In this document: in pieces, positions 51,960 through 63,700 of the stretch
Numbering within the stretch: position 1 is the stretch's first letter
Layout of the letters: every line of letters starts with the position of its first letter
DNA from: Phorcus lineatus
Lineage: Eukaryota; Mollusca; Gastropoda; Trochida; Trochidae
Reading direction: 5' to 3'
NCBI GenBank assembly: GCA_921293015.1
Contig: OV121081.1
Coordinates: 52,229,877 to 52,293,876, forward strand
DNA length: 64,000 bases
Translations under genes and position numbers: made by a program
The notes under the pieces: generated by a model
The model's database searches: none
Seen by the model: only the letters and a program-made list of their open reading frames with translations
What the model was told of the DNA's origin: nothing

Positions 51960-53840
51960 TTCAGCATAATGTTGACGTAATTTTTAGTTCGAAATAAAAA
52001 TATATCATTACATTAGGAATGAATAACCATGACTGTTGATAATGTGAAAATGACAAAGTGTGCGCATTTCGGAAATCCAAAAGCAATTTTCTGATGCCAT
52101 TACATTTTAACAAGTGATGCATTCGGTAATAATTCACTAACTTTTTTGGACCTTATTGTAAAATCAATACAAGTTAGTGCTTACTGAAACAATCGTGTTG
52201 TTAGATAATTCTGTCTGCCTGAATACAGAACATTTTTCAAAATGATATATTTGGAAAATAGATTCAGAAACCCATATAAAATTGATAAAAGCTGTATGCA
52301 AATGCGATGGCGACAAAGATTATGGAGACAAGGGACTCTGCAATGAGTCCTCATTGCTGAACATTTGCTCTGTTCGAAGAGATACTTATTTCATTGAAAT
52401 ATTGCAGCTTCAAATGTCGGTCGCGGCGTTTGATCAAAACAGCTATTTCAATTGTTATATGTGTTTGAATCAAATTCCAAATGAAGAAAGAAATTATTGA
52501 TTTACGGTTTCATCACGAATGGAAGCATTCACTGTCTAAGTGTAATTCTCATTCTATGAGCATCATACGTTTACGTAAGAGTTTTTCCACACAACGTATG
52601 ACACTTTAAAGCTTTGATACCAAATTCAGAATTGGCGCAAATAGAGAAATGTAATAACTTTGAATCATCCATTGCATATTGATGTCATATGTTTAGTATT
52701 TAAATCAAATAGTCGTGATCATGAAATATGCCATACTAGTAGGAAGAAAGAACTTACATAAGTGAAATCGACCGGTACTATCGGTATGTGTTACATATAA
52801 ACTGCTATTGGGGGATAACGGGAAGCTTAGAGCCCTGAAACAAGGAAACTTGTCAGTCTCTTGTTACCATTATTCATCAGAAGAACAGATGACCAGCTGA
52901 GTCCGCCGCTTACACTGTTGATTATTGTGTATTCTTGACTTGTAGTTCAATGCTATATATTTCGTTAGGGATAGAAAACTGCGTGTTGCTTACACTAAGG
53001 GGAAATTAGCACCCCCTTGGGAGCCGGATGAAGAATAGGGTGGAATTTACTAAAGCCTGCAGCTAAGTATGAAAACAGTCTCTTTGTGTTTGATGTCATT
53101 CTGTGATATTTTGTCATTCCCAGCGGGTCATGCAATATTCAGAAGTCAATATGCCGTGAAAATTACACTTGATATTTTGGGTATATCTATAGGTGTTGAA
53201 CTTTACGAAGTCTGCATACACTTATTAATATAGTTGTTAATAAATGTTTGAACCTATTCCGTTTGTGATGATTTTTCTCGTTTTTGAAAGAATAGAATTT
53301 AAACATCACTGACCATTAATACACAAAACATCGGCCACTTTGCTGTTTTAATCGGAGTAGAATAAGATATTAATATGCAAATTTTTTATTCAAGATAATA
53401 TGAGACTGAAAATGGATTGAAGTACAGTATGATGTCAAAAAATTTAATGTTTAAGACGACTACCTTGTATTAGGTATTCGAAAATTGATAAAGTTTTGTT
53501 AAAACTCATTATGACTATATCTTCTACTCTTCTAACCTACCATCAATCTCATTATCCCTATATTGGAAAGTAAAACTATTTGGCGGTGCAATATGTAATG
53601 AAAATATGCTTTCGGATTTTTTATGTGCATTTTATGAACCTCCAGGTGGAGGTTATTAGACACGAGTGTAGGTAAATACCTATTACAACTTTAATCTTAG
53701 TATAATGTCCTGCTGGTAGGTTGTTAGGATACTGGAGACGAAGGTATTACATCTATCTTATAACAAGATGAAAGAAAATCCTATACCGCTAGAGTAATAA
53801 AAACATAGCTTCAACATAAAATGGGGTGCGACAAGGTTCA
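51960..53840. other. Upstream flank of the nAChR gene
   Basis: No gene is supported. The 72-codon plus frame at 52282-52500 begins with TTG, is mildly Cys-rich and matches no family I know. The segment may contain the promoter or a 5' UTR exon of the receptor, but I cannot place them. Confidence 0.35.
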
Positions 53841-53844
53841 GTAG

Positions 53845-53930
53845 CAATGTTTTTATACCTTGCTTCTTCACTTCAGAGCTTAACTTCGGGGAACCAGGGC
53901 TATGCACGGTGTCCTGATTAAGCACACAAT
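53845..53930 (+). promoter_or_regulatory. Probable 5' UTR / promoter-proximal segment of the nAChR gene
   Basis: A TATA-like TTTTATACC lies at 53851-53859, about 75 nt upstream of the start codon. The pyrimidine-rich CTTCTTCACTTCAG just after it could instead be a splice acceptor for a 5' UTR exon. Both readings are inference; the transcription start is unknown. Confidence 0.25.
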
Positions 53931-53997
53931 ATGGTTGTGATTACACTGGTAATTGGACTTGCAGTCTTGCACGTATGTCTCGTTGCGGCAGAAACTG
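53931..53997 (+). CDS. nAChR exon 1: start codon and signal peptide
   Basis: Encodes MVVITLVIGLAVLHVCLVAA and two further residues, a typical hydrophobic signal peptide. The start is supported by A at -3 and G at +4, and by an in-frame TAA at 53919-53921 just upstream. It ends in phase 1 before the donor GTATGT at 53998. It is the least conserved exon, so it is identified by composition, splice phase and position, not by family similarity. Confidence 0.82.
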
Positions 53998-56900
53998 GTA
54001 TGTATGTTATTATTGATAAATGTATTCACATAAACGTCTTTTCTCGAAAGTTCTTGTGACAAAGCACATTGTTCATACTCATTCTGACATATGTAGCATG
54101 TTTCAAATTGTTTTTACTAAACTTAACTTTTAGATAAATTCCAGTTCTACAAATTATGTGATACATTAATCAAAAAACAAAACGGTAATCATCCATTTTT
54201 TGTATGTACCTTTGTTTTCACACGTAAGGGAATTGATTGTTACTAAAAACAAGACATACAGAAACATATTTTATTGCGTAAGCCAATTTGGCCTCTGGCC
54301 ATACATCAATTAATTTGAATGTATGTTTAGGTGGTGAGGTTACACAATTCAACACTGTTAGTAAGTCGTTTCTTAATTAAAAACGCTAGGTATACGTATT
54401 TGCTCAATGGACGCTGAATGTTAATAATACCCGTTGACAACAACTGTTTATGTTTATGTACGAAGTATCGTTGACAAAATATTTCTTAAGTGGATGGATC
54501 TGAAATGGGAGTACAATGGGTATGGCAGTAAATAGAAGAATTCTCTTCTAAATCATGCAGATTGCAGTGTATACATATCCGTTTATCCCTTGCTTATATT
54601 CTGTTACTATTATCTTTATCTTTTTCGATTAATAGTGTGTGGGAAGTCAATCTTAGTCTCATAAATGTATATCCATGTTTGCGATTCAAAACAGTTACAA
54701 AATACATTTCAAATCCAGGTTTTGCTTAAATTGTTTATATTGTGGGTAGGTATTAGAGTCTCTCATTTCCTGATACCAAGAAAGTTTAAAGTAAGCCTGG
54801 AGCCGTTGTTTTAACAGTGACATAAAACTAAGAATAAAGACATCAAAGGGGATCAGCCATGCATAACATAAGCCATTTACTGTAAGGATATATTTTACTT
54901 TACGAAACCAACGAGAACTTTCATCCAAATTAGATAAACTTCCCTTATATGATACCACTTTCAGATTTGACAATCTTCCGAGTTCACCATATACTAGCAA
55001 ATTACTCGGCCTATTTTCGACACCTTAATTTGTTTACGAAATCTACGATGCACTCGCTCAATGCTCTGATACTGCTTCCAACCCATACTTCACTTCCGTA
55101 ATGTAATACTCCAATGCTGTCCTGGCATAAATTCTAATTGTTCTTATTTCTTTTGATAAAGCATTACATGCCTTAAGACTTTATATATGCCAATGCATTG
55201 ATAGCTGGTGACATATTAACAATTTACGTTTGATTTAAAATGAAAAATCAAGAAAACTTAATTCTACTAGATTTTTCAGTTTTGGACATTACCATGAAAG
55301 GTAACTTCTGAAATTAAACTACCATCGTCTTTTCTATATTTATAGAGAGACCCCAGATATTCCAGTGATCTAATAAACTATTCAGCTGAGATTGTAAGCA
55401 AGTAGCAGATTTGCTCATAAGAACCATACAATCAGCAAAGAGAAGTAGAAATAGCATAACATCATGTGCACACAACGTACATCAATACCAGATATTAATT
55501 TTTCTTTCCAATTAAAAATTAGGAAACATTGTTTCATGAATCGCATATTGTCCCAATAGCCTTATAAATGATACTGTATGTAAGTGTATCATGATTATCA
55601 TGGGATGCTTCCAACATGATACATGATGTTTTTCAAGCAAGAGCGGTGATTACATAATTACTAATCAAAGATTTCTTTTACAGAATACCAGATCTGTATA
55701 AACAAGAGTACGCCCATCCTGACGGACGAGCAGCGACTGTTTCTCACCCTGATGGCTGGCTATGACAAACACACAAGGCCAGTATTCAACGCCTCTGATG
55801 CAGTTGATGTCTACATTGGAATCACCCTGACACAGATTTTTGACGTTGTGAGTGTCCAATGTTAAATTACACTTGTATTGTCCCTCGTTCCATTATTTAT
55901 ATTATGCGTTGCATAAGTCATCAACGTTTTCCCTTTCAATTTCTAAATACAGTCGAACTTCGCTTACTCGGACCCCGGATAAACGGAAACCCCGCTATCC
56001 GGACGATTTTTTTTTTTATAGTGAAACGAATATTTTCCTTAGAAAATGTACTCACTTATCCGGACCTCGTGATCCCGGATCCGGGCGCCGATTTTTCAAA
56101 CCGTGTCTGTACATTTGCACTTAAATCTGATTCAGATATCCGGACGAACTGAGCATGCTCACAAACAATCAAAAACTGCCTTCCACACGACTCGTTACGT
56201 AAATTGATAATCCCCTCGTACTCCTTTGATAACCGGACGACCATTCCATTCCATAAAAAGTAGTATACCTACCCACTGTTTTCAAGGAAGTGACAGTTAC
56301 CTGGGCATAACCCTCTACATACATGTAAAAACTGCAAAGCATGGTTATGAAATATTAAAAATGAATTACGTAATTGACCACCTGATGAAATACCTATCTT
56401 AAAATTGCCATTCGATTATTATTTATTATAGTTATCAAGTATAGGATAATCAAATCATGTTGAAAATAAATCAATGGCAAAAAATCCTATTTCATAACAT
56501 TTTGAATAAGGATGCATGAAATGAGCATTAGGAACAATTCATAGTAAAATATATCAACGCAGACTAAGAATTTCAGGTTGAACATTTATTAAGTAGTGCA
56601 AATAAATTGAATATTATTACATTTTTCTTTTCTCGACAGGATGAAAAGAATCAAGTGATGACAACGAATATCTGGCTTGATCAGGTACGCTGAAACTGCA
56701 TGTTATAATCGTGTGTTGACTGACATTATCAATAGAAAAAGCCATGGAAAATAAATATCAAAATTGATATAATAATCTCCCATCGATCTTAATGAAATGA
56801 ATCATTTGTGAAGTATAAACAATATGTTATGTAAGATACCGGTTGTCTTATATATTTATGTCTGAATTTCAAACCTATGGCCCGTATGACACTTAGGTAT

Positions 56901-59900
56901 TGACGTCATGTATTTAACATGTAACGCGACCTGACCAACAACTGCGTGTATTCATTTTACGTGATTTTGAAATTTCAATGACATTGTCGCTGCATGTATG
57001 CATGTCACCTGCTTTAAAAACTGAGCTCTCCCACCTCGAAAATACATATATCAGACCAAACAAATCCTACCTAGTAATTGCCATGCATGAAGTGAACATG
57101 TAATTCACCCTTTAACAAGTGAGTCTCATAAGGAGACAGTGAAATGGATGTGATTGTATTACCACAATGCATCACACGTCTGCATTGTGGGACATGCCAC
57201 TGTCAATATCAATATCACCCTGGCTTTATCTACTGTAGGAGTGGCGAGACGAGAAAATGGATTGGGACCCGAATGATTATAATGGGCTGAAAGTCTTGAG
57301 AATCCCCTGCAAGGAAATATGGAAACCTGATATAGTTCTTTATAATAGGTAAGTGGTCGTACATTGCCCAACCATCAATATTATTTTACGCGAATGTGAA
57401 AGCAATCATACCTAATGCCTACTCGTGTCACTGGAGACAGGTTCTCAAATCATCGTTATGCCCGAGCTCTGCACAGCTATTCCGACGTAATAAAGATATT
57501 ATTATCGTTATAGTCGTATGACCGCCTCAATTGACAATTCAAGATACCTTTCTTTGAATCAACTATATGACAAGAACTTTTAAGGTAACGACAGTACAAT
57601 ATTTCTTAATCAGAAAATCTCTCAACATTGTCAAAACGGAATATATATTTGAAAGAATAAAGATATTACGAAACTGATATTACTTTTCTTTCAGTGCTGA
57701 GGACTATACCGGGGGATATATGGAAGCTCTGGCAATGATTCATTCTGATGGTTCCGTCTTCTGGCCTCCAATCGTTAAACTCAGAAGTACATGTCAAATC
57801 GATATCACCTACTTTCCTTTTGATGATCAAGTATGTAAAATGAAGATAGGATCATGGGCCTATGACGGTTTTCAAGTGAACGTTTTTAACCGCACAACTC
57901 CAGTTGATCTTTCAAATTATGTCCCAAATGGAGAGTGGGACTTGATCAGCGTCACAGCAATACGAAATAATGTGATATATCCTTGTTGCCCAGAACCCTT
58001 CCCCGACGTCGTGTTCACCATCCACCTACGACGACGTACACTATACTACACCTATAACGTCATAGCGCCATGCATCATGCTGTCCACCCTGACATTGCTT
58101 GTGTTCTGGATGTCGCCGGACAGTGGGGAGAAGGTCACCCTTGGTCTAACTGTGCTCCTCGCATTCTCTGTCTTTATGTTGCTTATCGCTGAGAACATGC
58201 CAGCTACGTCCAGCTTTGTACCGTTGATAGGTGAGAATTAATAAGTTCTTGAATCGTTAATGTGTTGCTCGACCAGCAAACAGTTGAACCTTTAAATTTA
58301 CACGAACTTAGACATGAAAGACACATCAATGTGAAATAACTTCAAAATAAAGGACGGTGAATATTTACATGCAAAATTTACAGAACATTCTAAACATAAT
58401 GTACTTGTAAATGTTAGAAGAGTTTCAGTAATATATGAAAAACAACGCGTTATCTAACACCGTAACTGTTCTACGGAGCGAAATGCAACATGAGTTTGTA
58501 CTGAAGCATTGTTATGGTCTAAATCTAATTAATAAATCATTTATAATCACGGTAGATACACAATATGATGTCATACAGGACAAATACGCCATTCGTCCGC
58601 AATAAATAGGAGGGTGGTTCGCTTGACCAAACATTTACTAGTGAACCTCTTTAGGGTATTGCAAAGATAAGTTTAAAAAAAATTAAGATGCTGTTTAAAG
58701 TAACCAAACGCTCTTGTATCTTGTATATAATTGTAATAATGGTTATGACCTTTTTGATCTTTATTTGTTTTGTAAATAACTGCAACTTACGAGCAATCAG
58801 CGAAAACCAAGGGATGTTAATTTACCATGAGAGTAAGCATGAAATTAGAGCTTGATCCTCTCAAAGACTTGAAAACATTTCGTGATTACATTTCATTGCT
58901 TTAATGAGTGGACGATATTCTCCGTGATCACTATTCTGCTTCGCGATTGGAGTTCAACAAGGTTGGGCTCCCTCTAAGCGTTACTAGCACCGACTATGAT
59001 GTGTTGATTGTCAATTTTGATGTGCTTAACTAAGCCCTTAATGCGCGGGTTCGATATTTTCTTCTCGTTAGCTCTATGAACATCACATAAGTATTGATTA
59101 CTGTTATATTTTCTCGTTATTATGCCATTCATCGTAATAGTTACTGTCAGTGTCATTATTTAACTTACCAAGACGTATGTTAGTAAATGATACTAGATTT
59201 ATCGATGGATCGTTTATCGATCGTTATGTCCCTGTCGGGGATAATAAAAGTAACGGGGAGAGCCTTGCAATTTATATCTGAAGTCTGTATACGCAGACCC
59301 TTTTGACTGTTTCATAATGGTTGAAATATTGTGTAAGGTGCCAATCAAAATATTCTGAATTAGGAAAGTCATAGCACCAAATTTGAAACGCTTACCCCAA
59401 GAACTTTAAAGATTTAATCTCTAATTGTTTTCATAAATTTTCAGGAATCTATTTAACGTGTGTCATGTCGTTGACCTCCTTCTCGGTAATAATGGCAGTG
59501 ACGGTGTCCAACATCAGCATCCATGGACGGAAGGAAGCTCCGGTACCGGGCTGGTTAAAGAAAGTTATAATTGTTCTCGCGAAGGTTATGTGTAAAAGAC
59601 TATATTTCATTAAACCGCAACTTGCACACGAGGGCGAGATCATCAGAGGAGGGGCCAGGTGCTCAAGAAGATTTTACAAGGGAGCCGAAAACAATTTTTC
59701 CAATGACTCTGGTTGTGGTTTAATAGATTTTGAAAATGGCGAACCTACACCACATAAACGATTGGATGCCTCGAGAAGAGAGTACAGAGCGGCGGGGGAC
59801 TTTGACGAAGTTTTGACGAGACTTCAGGAGCTGATATATCGCGAGGAAGAGCGAGATCGAGAAGATACAAGAAGTCGAGAGTGGCAGGAGGCAGCGGAAG

Positions 59901-60004
59901 TGATAGATCGATTTATGTTCTGGGTGTTTGTGACCGGAACAGCGCTTGTCACATTGGTGTTACTTATTGCCATGCCTCTTACGAAAGGAGATAAGGCACC
60001 TTGA
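53931..60004 (+). CDS. Nicotinic acetylcholine receptor alpha-type subunit (493 aa, six exons)
   Basis: Ligand-gated cation channel subunit of the Cys-loop family, acting in the plasma membrane as part of a pentamer. Join 53931-53997, 55684-55847, 56640-56684, 57239-57348, 57695-58230, 59445-60004; all introns are GT/AG and the total is 1482 nt with no internal stop. Signal peptide about residues 1-20. Loop D W94, loop A W120 and Y127, Cys-loop C162-C176 (13 residues between), loop B W183 in GSWAYDG, loop C Y224 and vicinal C226-C227, which make it alpha type. M1 ~246-267, M2 ~274-295 with E274 at -1' and L284 at 9' (cation-selective pattern), M3 ~309-333, long basic/acidic loop, M4 ~464-485, short tail. 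N-X-S/T sites at N29, N58, N194. The 45- and 110-nt exons match the classical nAChR exon structure, so this is not a retrocopy. Odd: F231 stands where loop C usually has its second Tyr, and Ala follows the loop B Trp. Molluscs have many nAChR paralogues, so no symbol is assigned. Confidence 0.96.
54255..55590 (-). mobile_element. Antisense LINE remnant in nAChR intron 1
   Basis: Read on the minus strand this is the 3' half of a non-LTR retrotransposon reverse transcriptase ORF, broken by stops and frameshifts. Visible pieces are the catalytic region LLLFADCMVLMS near 55390-55440 (usual box is ADD, so the second Asp is lost), then NIWGLSINIEKT, LVYGELGRL near 54985, a C-terminal region, and a Cys-rich end with RICTLCN near 54560. 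The 3' UTR carries GGCCAGAGGCC near 54290 and an AATAAAA close to 54265. Same superfamily as the LINE at 31.2 kb. It lies wholly inside intron 1, antisense to the receptor. Exact ends are estimates. Confidence 0.8.
54695..55000 (-). pseudogene. LINE reverse transcriptase C-terminal fragment
   Basis: The longest surviving frame of the intron 1 LINE, 101 codons. It contains YGELGRL followed by the WxRKVKYIL-like and LKQRLQAYFKLSWYQEM-like segments typical of the region between the polymerase and the C-terminal Cys motif of this LINE group. It is not an independent gene; the frame is broken on both sides. Confidence 0.75.
55684..55847 (+). CDS. nAChR exon 2: N-terminal extracellular domain
   Basis: Residues 23-77, entered in phase 1 after TTTTACAG and left in phase 0 at GTGAGT. 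It carries the N-terminal helix (LTDEQRLFLTLMAGYDKHTR), sequons at N29 and N58, and ends in GITLTQIFDV, the usual nAChR end of this exon. Confidence 0.95.
55950..56250 (+). mobile_element. Truncated pogo/Tigger-like MITE in nAChR intron 2
   Basis: Begins after a TA dinucleotide with CAGTCGAACTTCGCTTACTC, the start expected for pogo/Tigger terminal repeats, followed by repeated TCCGGAC / CCGGAT steps. I cannot find the matching right terminal repeat, so the copy is truncated or the right end is degraded; the end near 56250 is approximate. It has no transposase frame and is more GC-rich than the surrounding intron. Confidence 0.6.
56640..56684 (+). CDS. nAChR exon 3 (45 nt)
   Basis: Encodes DEKNQVMTTNIWLDQ in phase 0, flanked by CGACAG and GTACGC. 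The 45-nt length and the sequence are hallmarks of the nAChR family. It leads into loop D of the complementary binding face. Confidence 0.97.
57239..57348 (+). CDS. nAChR exon 4 (110 nt)
   Basis: Residues 93-128 plus two bases of codon 129. It begins EWRDEKMDW (loop D Trp is W94) and ends IWKPDIVLYN (loop A W120 and Y127). Acceptor TGTAG, donor GTAAGT. The 110-nt length is again the family standard. Confidence 0.97.
57695..58230 (+). CDS. nAChR exon 5: Cys-loop, loops B and C, M1, M2
   Basis: Completes codon 129 and runs to the first base of codon 308 (536 nt). It holds the Cys-loop C162-C176, GSWAYDG (loop B), YPCC (loop C), the M1 stretch with the conserved APC, and M2 from GEK to the IAE ring. 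Acceptor TTTCAG, donor GTGAGA. The second loop C aromatic is F231. Confidence 0.97.
59445..60004 (+). CDS. nAChR exon 6: M3, cytoplasmic loop, M4, stop
   Basis: Starts after TTTTCAG and completes Gly308, giving GIYLTCVMSLTSFSVIM (M3). It continues through a cytoplasmic loop with an amphipathic, charge-rich MA-type helix (about residues 430-463), then M4 (about 464-485) and a seven- or eight-residue extracellular tail. Stop TGA at 60002-60004. Confidence 0.96.
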
Positions 60005-60180
60005 CCCTTTTATTTAGACATATGATATACATACGACATGAACTTTCTGATTTCTAAGGAAGGTCTAAGAATTTTCGATTACCATGTGTTTGACTACTTT
60101 CACTTTAAAAAGTAGTAGGACAGTAAAACAATTTCCTGATTACTCACATAATCATGTTGAAGTAATCATTTTTTGGAAGG

Positions 60181-60743
60181 AATAAATATGAGTCATCTCT
60201 TTTTAACGTCGAAGTTAAGTAAACATTAGTCTCTCGATGTTGTTTTGATACGAACAGGCGCAATTGAAAGCCACAAATGGGTGCTACTTAAAGAAATACA
60301 TTTGTATGTTTGTAGTTTTCCTAGAAAAAAATTGAGTTTTAATTTTCTCATTCAAATTGATTTAATTTTTTCATATTGCATAAATTCCAAAAATCACAGA
60401 ATTCTTATTGGAATGAAAATTATCACATTTACAGTCTCTAATTTTGCTATTTATTTATTGTTTATTGACGTGAAGTGACTTTATTAAAATATCATAACGT
60501 TTCGGACAAATGTATGTGTATTATAAAGCGTTTTGATCTTATTTATCATTAGTATTGTATTACTCCCGTACATATAAGAACTTCGAGCTACATGTACATG
60601 TAAATGGTGCTAGGCGTTTTGAATATCTTCTTCTTGTAATAAATGATACATCTATAGAAACATTTGCTTTAAATAGACTTTGTGTGTTAGTGTTTGCTGT
60701 ACATAATATCATTGCAATAACATAAGTTAAGATATAGAATAAA
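60181..60743 (+). promoter_or_regulatory. Candidate polyadenylation signals of the nAChR gene
   Basis: AATAAA occurs at 60181-60186, 60638-60643 and 60738-60743 downstream of the stop codon. The first is about 180 nt from the stop and would give a short 3' UTR. The hexamer is common by chance in AT-rich DNA, so the choice among them is open. Confidence 0.35.
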
Positions 60744-60749
60744 ATGTCA

Positions 60750-63700
60750 TGCTTCAACCCGATGAGTTTATTTATCTTTTTATATGTTTATTTTATGTAT
60801 ATTCTATTTGGGTCAAACAAAATGAAATTATTAATATTAGATAAAGTTTGATATCTGGGAAATTAAATTCAATTCGAATTGTTTTGTGAATAGAAGACAA
60901 TGTTAAGCTGCCGTAATTGTACATTCATTCTCTGGACTCATTATCAATATTGACAATAATAGTTTTGTTCATGTCTGTAGCTTATACAATGATCACTCTG
61001 AATTGCAAGCATCTGGAAACAAACAAACACTTTATCATATCATAATGAAATGTTTTGAATAATTCCAGTGAAACCAGTATTAGATGAGCATTCACGTACG
61101 AACATTGATTATCTGCGTTGATTATGTTCCCTGCTGGAGGCAATATTAGGAACACTCCATCTAGTTAAGAATGCTTTGATGTGGAATAAACTAGGAAATA
61201 GTTTATAATCATAATTTAGTGCAGGCGAAATCCAAATTGCCTTAACGGTTCACATATCTTTATAGTTTATTCTTATTGCTAATTGGCAGACATTACGTTA
61301 TAAACCGACAATGGGGGGAAATGGTTATAAATGGTATATCATGGTTAACGTATATTCTGAAAATGTCAAGTACATTGGCACCAAAAGTTACCATAGAGGC
61401 AATGTTGAGTCCTATGTAGATCTGATTCGTGATTAAAGCTTGGTCATTTGCATAAAATGTGACCCAATGCAACATTTGCATTGAGCTGTATGCTGGTCTT
61501 AAAAATGACAAGCACTTTGGTGTCTGTAAAAGCTTTGAACACCCTTAGTTCCATTGGATGGCACCAAAACTCCAGACTCTTGTCATGCCGAAAGGTACAG
61601 GCGTTGAATTGGCATGGAGGTACATGTATTGAAATGATACTTGTGAAAAAGTGCCTGCGGTAAACGTGCAAAAGACAACAGTAACGTTTCGAAACGTCAA
61701 TTACATATATCAACGATGCTTAATAACTTTGGAAATTTGTTTATGTCTCAAATTGATGTGCATTCTAAATATAATACTTAGAAGCAATAATACTTTCCTT
61801 TACTACTTTTTCTTGACAAAAGCATTACTGTGATGAAACAAATTCACAATTATATTTTGTCCTTTTTTTTTAAACATAAAAAGGTTATTGAAAAACGATA
61901 ATCAAGCAAAATATGGATAATGCCAATGAATCTGAATTTCATTGGCAGCTTAAGTAGGTTTTCGACCTTCTCCACGAGAAGGCCTTTCTACGCTAATGGA
62001 TTTGTCAATACTTCATAATATTAAATGCATTACACAGAAATCTTTTCGGTTATCCAATTTTAAATACTAATATACATTTGTGGAATATGCATTAAGATTT
62101 CCGCTTTAGATTTGTTTAAGATCAAGAGATGTTACATCGCGTCAATAAGTTTTTCTAAAGGGTCCAGTTTTACCAGGAGGGGGCTGTGTTATAAAGATAG
62201 CCTGCATACAGATCGATATGAGTGTTTTCTGTATTTATTAAACAGGTCCTAGAAGGAGAACAGCATAACAAAAAGTCTCATGTGTATCGTTATTAAATTC
62301 ATGCACCACTTAAACTATTTGTTAAGGCTGTTTCGTCATTGACCATTTCATATTACCATTTTCCATTAGTTTTGTCGTCAGAATTAATGATTTAAATTAA
62401 TACATAAATACATTTATTAAGTAAATAGTAGTAAAATAAAAGGTAAAATATATTATGCCACTCACCATAAGCTTGAAGCGGAAATAAAAGTATGATGAAG
62501 AATCAACATATTTTTCAGTGCAATTTTGGCACTTTAAATGAATTATTATCAACTTTTGCCGTTCAAAATATGTTTGGCTCTTTTCTGTAAAATGTTAGGT
62601 AAATAAAAAAATGAGTTGTTTATCCCTTTATAATGATTCCCAGTCATTTTCTTTAATCTTTAGATATAAGTGCTTAACCCTTATCCGACCAAGGTGGGTT
62701 TTAGAGGCCCAGAGGACTCTTTATAATCCTACACAAACTAAACAATTCTTTAATCTTTATATATAAGTGTTTAAGATCAATCTACATATCACAAAAAGAT
62801 ATTAGATAATATAATACATGGATATATGAGGTGTCTTATGCATTTCATTATGAATGCCATGTAACATACTGCATGAAATATTCATTCTCACTGGGAAGCC
62901 CGTACTACTAATTGACAATAGATAGGATGAATATGTCAACAACTCACTCTAACGTAAGGGAAGACGCGATGGGCAGATAAAGTGCTTTCATGAGCTCACA
63001 TCTCCCAGGGAAACACTGATTAATGAGGATCTATATCAACATAACTATGCGTTTTATGCTTGAGACAAAACATCGATTAGATAAGCTCTATACCATTTAA
63101 CACAAACATATATTTCATAGATTTGTGAAGGAACTAACTTTGAGAGTCGTTTATTGAGAACAATACACATGACTTACATATTTTAAGTTCTACAACTAAA
63201 AGCTGCTAAAAATGTTATAAAATACAGATTGATGCTAATTCTCAACAAATTGTAAGCTTAGGGTTGGTATAAAACAAGGGAAACTGAAGCCTCACCGAAA
63301 TGTGGAGACCCTCAGGCGATCCATTATTTATTTCAATGGTTAAATGAAGAAATCATAATCTAATGTCAACATTCAATTCAATTCAAATCAAATAAGATCA
63401 AACTAATACGATACGTATCAAAAGAAGCGTTTTGGTATCCATTGATTTGCCGGATGACATCTTCAGTAAAAGTCAAAAGAGAGTTGTTATATATTATTTT
63501 TGCTTATACACACAAGAAATCACTATTAAATATGCATTACGCATTGATTAATAACACAACAAGAGGCAACTCCATTCTTCCATTACATTTTATTTGTTAT
63601 AATGTTTTTAAATTTGATTAAGATATTAAGGTCGCTAGAATAACAACAACCTGGACCCAGTCATTGAATTTATTTCAGAAAGTTATCAGTTGACGCAAAT

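Noticed and set aside
50978-51980. Leu-, Tyr- and Thr-rich frames of 81-99 codons
   Set aside because: They run through the (ACT)n arrays and end with them.
55852-56244. Frames of 62-97 codons in nAChR intron 2
   Set aside because: They lie over the pogo-like element fragment and intronic sequence; the receptor exons flanking them splice in phase without them.
61444-61713. 89-codon minus frame and overlapping plus frame near 61.5 kb with ACGTTTCGAAACGT palindrome
   Set aside because: The palindrome resembles 3' parts of mobile elements, but I could not place it in a family and the frames have no support.
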